From Rubripirellula reticaptiva (lineage in GTDB: Bacteria > Planctomycetota > Planctomycetia > Pirellulales > Pirellulaceae): a stretch of DNA of 64,000 nt. The translations under genes were made by a program, and so were the position numbers. The stretch covers positions 622,074-686,073 of the forward strand of contig NZ_SJPX01000006.1 of the NCBI RefSeq assembly GCF_007860175.1, in the 5' to 3' direction. This document shows positions 27,734-35,948 of the stretch, piece by piece; the stretch's first letter is position 1; every line of letters starts with the position of its first letter. The notes beneath the pieces are model-generated. The model worked only from the letters and a program-made list of their open reading frames with translations, was not told where the DNA came from and made no database searches.

Positions 27734-28155
27734 GGCGTTATCTTTGGAAGTGCGTAAGCCGAAGCGGCCTCAATCCGGTACTCATGCGTCGACTCGTCCA
27801 GAATGAGCCGGTGCGAGATCGCCACGTTTTCCGAACTACTCTGAAACGATTCCAACACCGATTGCAATGTCGCGGCGAAAAGAATCGGTTCTGTCGAAGA
27901 AACTGCGTCGAGCACAACCAATTTCAGAGAATCAATATCTTGCTCGATCTGATTCTTTAAGAAACCCTTCACCAACGGATACGGCGTCAAACTGAGTTCA
28001 CTCGACGATAGAAATTCGTCGTATTCGGGTTTGTCAGAAAAACCAAAGATAACCGTCGCGGGAACGTCCGATGATGCCTGCGAAACACAAGGACAAGTCG
28101 GATTCGATCCCTCGCGTAAGACATAACGCGGTGTCTTGGCAAAACCGTCCACCAT
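27730..28155 (-). CDS. Unknown protein, first gene of the carbohydrate operon
   Basis: A 141-residue protein. ATG 28155 is preceded by a perfect AAGGAGG site at 28161-28167, which decides the start; a longer frame up to 28329 lacks support. The protein has no signal peptide or membrane helix. It contains TCPCVSQASS near residue 20 and a mixed alpha/beta pattern (VIFGFSDKPEYDEF, LKLVVLDAV). I recognise no family. Its stop overlaps the start of the CsbD-like gene by four bases. As first gene of the transcript it may be regulatory or an accessory subunit, but nothing in the sequence shows which. Confidence 0.7.
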   Translation of the reverse strand: MVDGFAKTPRYVLREGSNPTCPCVSQASSDVPATVIFGFSDKPEYDEFLSSSELSLTPYPLVKGFLKNQIEQDIDSLKLVVLDAVSSTEPILFAATLQSVLESFQSSSENVAISHRLILDESTHEYRIEAASAYALPKITP

Positions 28156-28492
28156 GATCGCCTCCTTGGGCCATCGCGAGGCCTGCTGCGGTTCGTCTGC
28201 CAAAGAGAATCCTCGACAAAACAAAACAGCGAATTGCGAAAAGCAAACTTCCAAACGTTGAGGCAATGGAAACTTGCTGGCGTCACCTCTGTGAAGTGTT
28301 TCGCGCAGGCCGATATTGCAACATACCACGATTCAGAACCAACACAATCGCAAAGCGATCGACAAGTAGCTGAAACTCGCTCACCACATCCGGAACCAGG
28401 ACGGTTTCGGCACCAGAAATTCTTTTTTTACTAAGCAACGATTTATAGACTCGAATATCAACATCGCCGCAAAATCGCCTGAGCTGACGGCA
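28156..28492. other. Region upstream of the carbohydrate operon
   Basis: About 340 bases between a GNAT gene stop and the operon start; it should contain the operon promoter. A minus-strand frame of 51 residues (TTG 28438 to stop 28283) reads in a protein-like way (VSEFQLLVDRFAIVLVLNRG), but no good ribosome site precedes it. It could be a leader peptide, a small gene or chance. An A/T-rich patch lies near 28425-28450. Confidence 0.3.
28161..28167 (-). promoter_or_regulatory. Consensus ribosome binding site
   Basis: AAGGAGG on the minus strand, five bases before ATG 28155. It is the strongest ribosome site in the operon and fixes the start of the first gene; strong initiation here would drive the coupled downstream genes. 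Confidence 0.85.
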
Positions 28493-28927
28493 TCAAGACT
28501 CTGCACCACTCTCGTTTTCCTGCGGCGGAATCATCCAGCAAGACTCGTGTTTCTGCATCCCGATATGTGGGTAGTAGCTCACCGCGGCAGGTGCCGCCAA
28601 CAAAATCAAACGCGTGTCGATTCCAGCGTGTCCATGCGTGATGCGAATCAACTCGCGACCGATTCCTTTTCCTTGAAACGACACATCAACGGCCAAGTCT
28701 GACAGATACGTGCAGTACGCATAGTCCGTGATCGCACGTGCTATGCCGACAAGCATCCCGTCGACATCCCTCGCCGTTACGACCACATCGGCATTGGCCA
28801 ACATCTTGGAGATCTTCGCGATGTCATCCACCGGTCGTCGCTCGGCAAGCGTTGACCGCCGAAGAACGTCAACGAACTCGCCGGCCGATAAGCTTGCATC
28901 GATCGCATACTGCATTGGTTGACTCAT
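28493..28927 (-). CDS. GNAT family N-acetyltransferase
   Basis: A 144-residue acetyltransferase. The acetyl-CoA pyrophosphate loop is [13 protein letters not shown] (about 80-92), matching the Q-x-x-G-x-G signature, preceded by strand DLAV. The C-terminal [11 protein letters not shown] is typical of motif B, where the tyrosine can act as general acid. ATG 28927 is preferred; the longer frame begins at TTG. The substrate cannot be predicted, and could be an amino sugar, polyamine or toxin-like amine. It lies 55 bases downstream of the phosphatase gene on the same strand and probably shares its transcript with it. Confidence 0.8.
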   Translation of the reverse strand: MSQPMQYAIDASLSAGEFVDVLRRSTLAERRPVDDIAKISKMLANADVVVTARDVDGMLVGIARAITDYAYCTYLSDLAVDVSFQGKGIGRELIRITHGHAGIDTRLILLAAPAAVSYYPHIGMQKHESCWMIPPQENESGAES

Positions 28928-28981
28928 CGGGAACCGTTTCAAATTTCGCTGGCAATTCCAAAGCAACTCGCCGCAGTCGCG

Positions 28982-29899
28982 CTACATGTAGTTGAAATAA
29001 CTCAACCGGTCCTGACAAACCGGATCCAACCTTGGCACTCGCAAGAAGCGGAGTTCAGACGGACAACCACTCTCGGGAATCTCTACGGCGGTCAAATGAC
29101 CAGCTTCAAGGAAAACGCCGCTATCCAAATTTAGCGCGCCACTATGAACAACTGATTTAAAAACCAAGTCGTTGTCTCGCCACGGCGTCGTGTCAGGTAG
29201 AAACGAATACAAATAGCAAAGTGGCGTATGACCATGCACCACAAGCTCGGGGAAACCTGGCTGTTGTCCAAGCCATTCTCGACTCCAACAAAGTTCCCTC
29301 GCGTCATCTCGGATCTGCGATTCGACCGCATGCTGCACATTGTCCATTCGCAAATTCTTCGGCGATATTCCCGAATGCACAAACAGACAATTGCGAGCGA
29401 TGTGATGCGTTTTACATCGACTCAGCAAATCAAGGTGATCCTGTGGAAGTTTCCAATCCACTTGTTCAAGTTGCTCCGCCACGCTTTCAAAGTGCCGCGC
29501 AGGATCATCGTATCGAAACGCCCAGAAATCGCTGGTTTCCGCCCCTTCCAGACCATACGATTTCAGTGTCGCCCAGGTCTCGTTGCTTCGCATCAGCGCG
29601 CTAATTTCGGCTCCACGAAAAATGGATTCGGGGAACGCACGAAGATCAACGTTGGCCCCCATCATCCGCTGCATCGCCAGCAACATGACTTCGTGGTTGC
29701 CCAACAACACAATCAGATTGACTCCACGTTCTTCGAGGCTCAGCAATTGCGAGTGAACGCCGCGAGAGTCCTCTCCCTTGGACGACAGATCGCCGACCGA
29801 CAAGAAGGTGTCACCAGGCGTCAAGTCTAGGATCTCGAGCATTTTCGCTAGCGTATTGCTGCATCCATGAATGTCTCCCACTGCTACAAACCGGCTCAT
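28982..29899 (-). CDS. PPP-type metallophosphoesterase (serine/threonine phosphatase-like)
   Basis: About 305 residues from ATG 29899, chosen because the protein then opens at once with the first metal motif, FVAVGDIHGC; an ATG seven codons upstream is possible. Metal-site motifs are GDIHG, then GDLSSKGEDS instead of the usual GDxVDRG, LLGNHEVM, VHSG and HGHTPL. Two metals would be bound and phosphate esters hydrolysed; targets could be phosphoproteins or dinucleotides. Replacement of the second arginine-glycine pair by Lys-Gly suggests a modified active site. No signal peptide. It is flanked by two GNAT genes on the same strand, a possible three-gene unit for reversible modification. Confidence 0.8.
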   Translation of the reverse strand: MSRFVAVGDIHGCSNTLAKMLEILDLTPGDTFLSVGDLSSKGEDSRGVHSQLLSLEERGVNLIVLLGNHEVMLLAMQRMMGANVDLRAFPESIFRGAEISALMRSNETWATLKSYGLEGAETSDFWAFRYDDPARHFESVAEQLEQVDWKLPQDHLDLLSRCKTHHIARNCLFVHSGISPKNLRMDNVQHAVESQIRDDARELCWSREWLGQQPGFPELVVHGHTPLCYLYSFLPDTTPWRDNDLVFKSVVHSGALNLDSGVFLEAGHLTAVEIPESGCPSELRFLRVPRLDPVCQDRLSYFNYM

Positions 29900-30131
29900 C
29901 CGTCGACCACCTCGCTCCATCGAGGCACTCTTCCGCTGGACGTCACGCGATCGGCGGGCTTCGTTGTACTCGTGAATGGCGATTGAATCATCGCCGTAGT
30001 ATACAGACTTCAAGCCATGGGCGAAAAGAAGCGAGCGTCTCAATTTCGAGAACGCGTCCGTCGCAAGCTTCGAATTTACCGGCAATGCCGAACAAAGCTG
30101 CAAATATACCGACGTTGCCGATCTCGTCGCA

Positions 30132-30647
30132 CTATTTGCCAGAGACCTTGGTGGTCAACGACTTTGTCATGAACGCGCCGGTGCCCTTGTAGGACTGGTT
30201 GATCGCGGCCTCGGCGGAACCCGCAAATCCCATTTTGGTCCAGTACCCAGCAGCCTTTTGAACAGCGACAAGCGACATTGTCTGATACCCCATCGATAGG
30301 GCGATTCCGGTGAGATGATTGAACATCGCTCGCGCAACTCCACAACCAGCGGACGCTTCCTGCACAGCGAGATCGTGCAAAAACAAATTGGTAGTCCGTT
30401 CAACGGGGGAAATATCAAGCTCGCCAAGAACGGCTGTTCGGTTTCGTGGAAACGGATGGGCGAGACAATAACCGACGACGGCGGTACACCGGTTAACCGC
30501 GACAAAGGAAGTAAAACGACCACGATCAACCTTGGATCGCATCACAGCTTCCGATTCCGGCGCAAAGTCATAGTAGACTTCACTTTGGATGCAAAGGATC
30601 GACGGCCAGTCGGCTTCAATGATTTCGCGACAATGGAATAGAGTCAT
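30132..30647 (-). CDS. GNAT family N-acetyltransferase (second)
   Basis: A 171-residue GNAT protein. It starts at ATG 30647 (the frame extends to a TTG at 30677). The first helix-strand unit is REIIEADWPSILCIQSEVY; the core has LHDLAVQ and the acetyl-CoA loop EASAGCGVARAMF, a slightly unusual form of Q/R-x-x-G-x-G/A with Ala-Gly-Cys-Gly. YWTKMGF near the C-terminus matches the usual motif B. Substrate unknown. It lies 230 bases before the phosphatase gene on the same strand. Not closely similar to the GNAT at 28493-28927. Confidence 0.78.
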   Translation of the reverse strand: MTLFHCREIIEADWPSILCIQSEVYYDFAPESEAVMRSKVDRGRFTSFVAVNRCTAVVGYCLAHPFPRNRTAVLGELDISPVERTTNLFLHDLAVQEASAGCGVARAMFNHLTGIALSMGYQTMSLVAVQKAAGYWTKMGFAGSAEAAINQSYKGTGAFMTKSLTTKVSGK

Positions 30648-31074
30648 CGGGATGCGGATAGAGGAAGTCCGTTGCAAGATTGGAGCGGCGGAGAAGCAGC
30701 GTTTCGTTATCGTGCCGCTTCCCTACTGGCAGTAGCGAAACAAACGTCACCAACCTAGCTTGCCCGGCTTTCCGGACCTTTCACGCGCCACGACAACCGA
30801 AGTTGTCGACCCCCGAATAAATATCACCTTGCGGCAGCCAACTGGCAACCCAAATTCGAATGTGCGCCGATTCGCTGCTTTCGAGGGCGTAAGTGATGCA
30901 GGTTCAGCACGCCGGTGCCGTTGATGTTTGCCCTGAATGCGGGCTGGAAGTCAAAGCGAACCGGAAAGTGATTTTGCTATTTCCGATGGATCTCTATCCA
31001 AGTCTGAAAGGCACACTAGAATGCACACAGTTTCGACGTCTCTCTGCTTGTCTCGAGGTTATCCTTAACTCTTC
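30648..31074. other. Divergent promoter region with a short hairpin
   Basis: Separates the minus-strand GNAT gene from the plus-strand antiporter and must carry both promoters. A perfect 7-base-pair hairpin with a CGAA loop is seen at 30791-30808 (CGACAAC/GTTGTCG). A plus-strand frame at 30893-31093 with one CPECG motif overlaps the antiporter start and is not called. No other feature. Confidence 0.4.
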
Positions 31075-32169
31075 ATGGTCTACCCTTTTCTGATTCTTGG
31101 ACTGGCAGTCCTTGTGGTTGGTGCTGAGTTGTTGGTTAGGGGAGCAGTCACGCTGGCAGAGATCGCAAGAATCTCGCCGTTGATAGTTGGCTTAACCGTG
31201 GTCGCGTTCGGAACGAGCGCTCCGGAACTCGCCGTTTCGGCAATCGCCAGTCTCAAAGGCGACTCCGCCATCGCACTCGGGAATGTTGTTGGCAGCAATA
31301 TATTCAACTTGTTGCTGATCCTAGGCATCTCGGCATTGATCGTACCCTTGTCGGTCTCGTCCCAGCTGATTCGTTTCGATGTGCCGATCATGATCGCAGT
31401 TTCGGTTCTTACGCTGCTGGCGGCCGTCGACGGCGAAGTTGGACGTGGGGAAGGCTTCTGCATGTTGCTAATGTTCGCGACTTACACCGGATGGTTGATA
31501 CGCGCCGGCCGCCAGGAATCCGCAGCAACCGTGAACGATTCAGTGCGGCCCCTCAAACTGTCAATGCGAAACCTGCTCGTCAACATTGCCATGCTGATGC
31601 TGGGACTCGCCCTGCTCGTTTGGGGCGCCAAGTTGCTTGTTGACTCTGCAACAACGATTGCACGTTCCTTAGGTGTCACCGACACTGTGATCGGACTGAC
31701 AATCGTGGCGGCAGGAACGTCGCTTCCAGAAATGGCCACGTCTGTCGTCGCTGCGATCAGGGGTCAACGCGATATTGCCGTCGGTAACGTCGTGGGCAGC
31801 AATATCTTTAACCTGCTGATGGTTTTGGCGACCGCGTCTATCGTTTCGAAAGGTGGGGTTCCTGTCACGTCGGAGGTCCTCTTGTTCGATGTGGCAGTAA
31901 TGGTGCTAACTGCGTTTCTATGCTTGCCTGTATTCTTTAGCCACGCCTCGGTGAGTCGAGCGGAAGGTGCTCTGATGCTCCTGATGTACGTGACCTACAC
32001 AAGCCTGCTGATTGCCGCGTCGCAGAATGCTCCATGGTCCAGTCTGGCAAAATCGGGTTTCGTGTTTGCTGTCTTCCCGCTGGCTTGCATCGCAGTATCG
32101 GGTCGAGCATGGTTTCATCGAAATGCGGCGAGCGCGTCTGAATCGAAATTGGACGGCGATTCCAAATAA
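31075..32169 (+). CDS. Na+/Ca2+ antiporter, CaCA family (YrbG-like)
   Basis: A 364-residue membrane protein with about ten helices in two inverted halves. The two alpha repeats each contain the family signature: SAPELAVSAIAS with GNVVGSNIFNLL in the first half and SLPEMATSVVAA with GNVVGSNIFNLL in the second. The acidic residues of the P-E-L/M motifs bind Ca2+ and Na+. The protein exchanges Na+ (or H+) for Ca2+ across the inner membrane. The start ATG 31075 follows a GAGG about 16 bases upstream; MVYPFLILGLAVLVVGAELLVRGAV opens the first helix. It lies 72 bases before a second antiporter gene in the same direction. Confidence 0.9.
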   Translation: MVYPFLILGLAVLVVGAELLVRGAVTLAEIARISPLIVGLTVVAFGTSAPELAVSAIASLKGDSAIALGNVVGSNIFNLLLILGISALIVPLSVSSQLIRFDVPIMIAVSVLTLLAAVDGEVGRGEGFCMLLMFATYTGWLIRAGRQESAATVNDSVRPLKLSMRNLLVNIAMLMLGLALLVWGAKLLVDSATTIARSLGVTDTVIGLTIVAAGTSLPEMATSVVAAIRGQRDIAVGNVVGSNIFNLLMVLATASIVSKGGVPVTSEVLLFDVAVMVLTAFLCLPVFFSHASVSRAEGALMLLMYVTYTSLLIAASQNAPWSSLAKSGFVFAVFPLACIAVSGRAWFHRNAASASESKLDGDSK

Positions 32170-32241
32170 AAATTGGCAACTCGCAAGACGTAGAACCGAG
32201 CAAGCTATGTCGTATCATACCCACAGAAGAACGTTCAAGAA

Positions 32242-33507
32242 ATGTTGATGGCTTCCCTCAGTAGCGAAGCGATGTTGCTGCAAGTCATTTTGCAGTTAAT
32301 CGTCATTATTTCCGCCGCGCGCATCGGTGGTTGGATTTTTCACAAACTTGGGCAACCGCAAGTTGTTGGTGAAATCGCGACGGGCTTGCTGCTTGGACCG
32401 TCATGCTTTGGACGACTTAGCCCAGGCTTTTCCGCCCAACTGTTCCCGGATGAGACCAGTGACATTTTTATGACCTTGGGACAGTTGGGGCTGATCTTCC
32501 TGATGTTCATCGTTGGCCTTGAATTCGACTTTGGGCATTTGCGAGGGATCGGCCGCACTGCGGGAGGCGTTGCAATGGCCGGCATGGCGTTGCCATTCGC
32601 GATGGGGGCGGGTCTGGCGTACTGCGTTCATTCGGAAGTCGCCGCAGAATATAGTCGCCCCGGATTCGTGTTGTTCGTGGCGACGGCGCTCTCAATCACA
32701 GCGATTCCCATTCTTGGGCGGATCATGATGGAATTCGGGATTACCCGAACGCCACTTGGTGTATTGACGATTTCAGCAGCGGCTGTCGATGATGCAATCG
32801 GCTGGATTTTGTTGGCGACGGTCAGTGCAGCCGTTCATGGTTCTTTTTCGCTGGTTCCAGTTCTCCAGATGCTGGCTTGCACTGCCGCCTTTATTGGAAC
32901 AGTGTTTTTTTTAATACGACCAGTTGTCTGTCACTGGAGCCATCGAGTCCTAACCGCCAACGACGGCGCACTTCCGCTGGCTCCGTTCTCCATGATGCTG
33001 TTGCTCGTTTTAGCTTCGGCTGCCTTCACAAACTGGATTGGAATTTTTTCCATCTTTGGTCCGTTCGTGCTCGGAGCCTCGTTATGCGACCAGCAGTCGT
33101 TGCAGAAAGCGATTCGTGTAAGGCTTGAAGAATTCGTGACCGCGTTTTTGCTGCCGGTATTCTTTACCTACACGGGACTGCGAACCAATATCGGAACTTT
33201 GGATTCTGTATATCTGTGGATCGTATGTGGACTTGTCGTCACCGTTGCTATCGCGGGAAAGGTCATTGGTTGCGGTACCGCGGCCCGACTAGGTGGGCTG
33301 TCTTGGCATGACAGCGCCAGTGTTGCAATCATGATGAACACTCGAGCCTTGATGGGTCTGATCGCTGTAAACATCGGTCGCGACCTAGGAGTCATTCCCG
33401 ATGCTGTCTTCTGCATGATGGTGGTCATGGCGATCGTAACAACACTGATCACTGCACCTGTACTGCGGCGACTGTTGCGTCTCGGAAATTCCAAAGCTGT
33501 GAGCTGA
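32242..33507 (+). CDS. Cation:proton antiporter, CPA2 family
   Basis: A 421-residue membrane protein of the Na+(K+)/H+ exchanger family related to KefB/NapA. Twelve to thirteen helices are visible. Key landmarks are LGQPQVVGEIATGLLLGPS, GLIFLMFIVGLEFD, TALSITAIPILGRI and SAAAVDDAIGWILLA with the paired aspartates (DD) of the CPA2 ion site. The protein ends after the membrane domain and lacks the RCK domains of KefB. It should exchange Na+ or K+ for protons. It lies 72 bases after the Na+/Ca2+ antiporter in the same direction and is probably co-transcribed. It converges with the TPR gene. Confidence 0.9.
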   Translation: MLMASLSSEAMLLQVILQLIVIISAARIGGWIFHKLGQPQVVGEIATGLLLGPSCFGRLSPGFSAQLFPDETSDIFMTLGQLGLIFLMFIVGLEFDFGHLRGIGRTAGGVAMAGMALPFAMGAGLAYCVHSEVAAEYSRPGFVLFVATALSITAIPILGRIMMEFGITRTPLGVLTISAAAVDDAIGWILLATVSAAVHGSFSLVPVLQMLACTAAFIGTVFFLIRPVVCHWSHRVLTANDGALPLAPFSMMLLLVLASAAFTNWIGIFSIFGPFVLGASLCDQQSLQKAIRVRLEEFVTAFLLPVFFTYTGLRTNIGTLDSVYLWIVCGLVVTVAIAGKVIGCGTAARLGGLSWHDSASVAIMMNTRALMGLIAVNIGRDLGVIPDAVFCMMVVMAIVTTLITAPVLRRLLRLGNSKAVS

Positions 33508-33631
33508 ATCGACTTCGATGCATCTAACGCGGAAAGCCGGACTCAAGAAGAACGCGAGAGCAATCGTATCGACAGTGAGTCAAGAGCTGAGCGATTCAAA
33601 TTGCCTCGCGTTCGTTGCGACCAACATTCGG

Positions 33632-34261
33632 CTACGCCGACAAAGCCGCGTTTTTCAAGGAAGCGTTTCCAGAATCGTCTGGCAGACCAGGACGCTTGAT
33701 TTGGACGTCAAAGTCAAATTCACCTGGCTCGAAATCTAACACAACTTGGCAATTGCATGGTTCAATGCTGTTCAGCTTCCAATCGAGCCACCGAAACCAA
33801 GATAACGTTTTCTCCCAACGCCTAATCGCGGCATAGAGTTGTGCGGATCTGGTCGAATCCGGGTCGCGAATGTCAGCAAGCACAGTGATGGCGCCGCTTG
33901 GTAATCCCTTCAACAACAAGGCCGTTGCAAAGTTCCGCTTGGATGCGAAGCTGACTTCCGGGCGTTCAAGGACTGTACCAGGGACTAGGACAAACGACCG
34001 AAATACATCAACAGCTTGATCAACGTGCCCTATCCGCATCAAGCAAACGCCCAAGGCGTTGCGGACGTTCGGATCACGACCCGCCGCAGCCAGAAAATCG
34101 GCGGCCGCGGCAAAGTTCCCTTTTTGGATAAGACCACAAGCTTTCTGAAGTGTTGGATTCAGCGCCCTGGATTCCTTAGCAGCATTCACCGTGCTAAAGG
34201 CTACAGGTGCGGCAGCAGCGACTAGCTTATTCGAATCTTTGTTGTTGGTACGCGCAGACAT
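33632..34261 (-). CDS. TPR-repeat protein of unknown function
   Basis: A 209-residue protein starting at ATG 34261 with GAGAGAG a few bases upstream; the longer frame adds ten residues. The N-terminus is rich in Ala/Asn/Lys and the middle contains TPR-like helices (CGLIQKGNFAAAADFLAAAG, RNALGVCLMRIGHVDQAVDVFRSF, RNFATALLLKGLPSGAI). A tryptophan-rich segment (WEKTLSWFRWLDWKL) follows and the tail is acidic. It lacks a signal peptide. Related proteins are widespread in planctomycetes but have no known role. It is probably a protein-interaction adaptor. It faces the antiporter genes convergently. Confidence 0.65.
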   Translation of the reverse strand: MSARTNNKDSNKLVAAAAPVAFSTVNAAKESRALNPTLQKACGLIQKGNFAAAADFLAAAGRDPNVRNALGVCLMRIGHVDQAVDVFRSFVLVPGTVLERPEVSFASKRNFATALLLKGLPSGAITVLADIRDPDSTRSAQLYAAIRRWEKTLSWFRWLDWKLNSIEPCNCQVVLDFEPGEFDFDVQIKRPGLPDDSGNASLKNAALSA

Positions 34262-34327
34262 TATCGTAACTCTCTCATTTGGTGGAATCACTTATCGGTT
34301 AAAAACAGACTGAAACGCCGGGTGTTT

Positions 34328-34780
34328 CTAAATCTGCAGTCGCACCTTCAGGTCCACGAGAGTTGCTACAACGCGAGAATCGGTATCCGACTTGCAGCGT
34401 TTACAGGCTCGATTCGGGTTACCGAGAAGCGGACCAAGACGGTCCCATCTGATCCAGGAACTCTGCAGCGGCACAGACTCAATCGACTTGCGATTGGCCA
34501 ACTGGACAACGCTCGATGGCGTCGCCATCCAGGGCTCAACGACATGAGTGTTGACCGTCAGGCACTCACTAACGCAACCCGCGTGATCACCATCGTCCGC
34601 AACGTTAGCTCGAAACGGCAAAACTCCCACGGGAACGAATTGCACCAGAGCGGCTAGCACGACAAAGCATGTCAGCAGCCGAGTTGAAACCAAACACCAA
34701 CGATAGGGTATCAACCCGGAAAAAGACGTACGGTGGTTGGAAAGGCTGCGTTCCATGGTTTCGCAATTGATGCGGCGCAT
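34328..34780 (-). CDS. Small membrane or exported unknown protein
   Basis: A 150-residue frame starting at ATG 34780 or ATG 34756. A hydrophobic segment near residues 34-52 (LLTCFVVLAALVQFVPVGVL) could be a signal or an anchor. After it the sequence has scattered cysteines (AGCVSEC and ACKRCK), suggesting an exported disulfide-linked domain. No family recognised. It lies upstream of the TPR gene by 67 bases on the same strand and may be co-transcribed. Other frames in the same place are also open, so this call is uncertain; the signal-like segment and cysteines are the support. Confidence 0.45.
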   Translation of the reverse strand: MRRINCETMERSLSNHRTSFSGLIPYRWCLVSTRLLTCFVVLAALVQFVPVGVLPFRANVADDGDHAGCVSECLTVNTHVVEPWMATPSSVVQLANRKSIESVPLQSSWIRWDRLGPLLGNPNRACKRCKSDTDSRVVATLVDLKVRLQI

Positions 34781-35948
34781 CGTTAAACTGAACGTTAAAC
34801 AAACTGCCGGACTAGCGAATTATCACTTGCCGTCCAACTTAAGCAAGCCCATTGCTAGTGAAGATGTTCAAGTTCCTTTACGCGTTTCCGTTCAGTCGTT
34901 CTTGCCTCCAAGGGTCGCACCAACTGCACGTGTCTGAAACCGACTGGTTTGGCCAAGATGCGAGTCGACAAAACTAAGTCGCGAAAAATTCCGTAAATCG
35001 AGAACCCTGGAACGATCGATGACCTGCATGATGAAACCGGAACGCACATTGAATCTGCGATGTCTCGATTGCGTTGTTAGCGTTGTTTTTGCGTTTGGCC
35101 GATAACGGGACCTGGGATTGCAAAGGACTCAAATTCGGTCGCTCCAATCTCAATTGCTCCGGCGTTGAACTCGACGACACCAGAAACCTGCGCCGTTCCA
35201 TAATCATCAGAGGCCGAAAGCGCCGCAGCGACTGCGATTGCAATAGGCTGGCAAGCTGGCACCAAACCAAAAACAATTATTCCTGGCTTGTCAATTTAGG
35301 ATTACTGATACGCGGCGACGTACTGCGAACTCAAATCACATCGCCTATGTTGTTTAACAAGGACTCCGAAGACGAAAAACAACTCTTCAACGTGATTGCC
35401 ATCTCGGCTGCTTACGATCTCGTTGAGAGTGAAAAGGGTTTAAAAATGTTTCCCCGACTACTCATTTGACAACGCGTTAAAGCTTGACGTCATCGTCGTC
35501 CTCAGCGTGTACGACAGAAGTGCAAGATAGAATAACGACCGTTTCGTAGCGCTCATTCGAAGCCAGACCAAGAACACGACGTTCAAGAAAAGTAACTGCG
35601 GCGGCGTTTCCTTGACCGGCAGATCAGGCATCACGGATGGAGAACAAATCGCGACCTGGATCAACAGCAGGACTAATTTGCAAAGGACTTGCCCGAAGTT
35701 AGGGGTCCAAGAAAATGCAAACGTCAGTCATGTGGACGATCGTTAGTTTCTGTCGTTCAACGTTAAGCTTGCTGCTACGGTTCGACTCTCGGGCTACTTC
35801 AAAAAGATGACGAGCGAAAAGCATGGCAAGTTCGTCGAAATACACTTGTATCCTTAACGGTCACAATACTGAAAACAGATCGAATCGAGCCATCCGCCGG
35901 TCAGCCGAGTCTTCACTTCGGCGAGCGTTCATGATGTTAAGCATGCGT
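34781..35948. other. Long gene-poor stretch
   Basis: Nearly 1.2 kb without a gene I can support. Short frames exist on both strands, including a 62-residue minus frame at 35077-35265 with an ordinary composition (IAIAVAAALSASDDYGTAQV) but no ribosome site, and a plus frame at 35074-35469. None looks like a known protein. The region is more A/T-rich than the neighbouring genes, and is probably old decayed sequence, with the promoter of the TPR side at its left end. Confidence 0.45.

Noticed and set aside
30893-31093. Plus-strand frame with one CPECG motif before the antiporter
   Set aside because: Only one cysteine pair, overlaps the antiporter start and has no ribosome site.
35077-35265. 62-residue minus-strand frame with ordinary amino-acid composition
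   Set aside because: No ribosome site, no recognised motif and overlapping frames on both strands.
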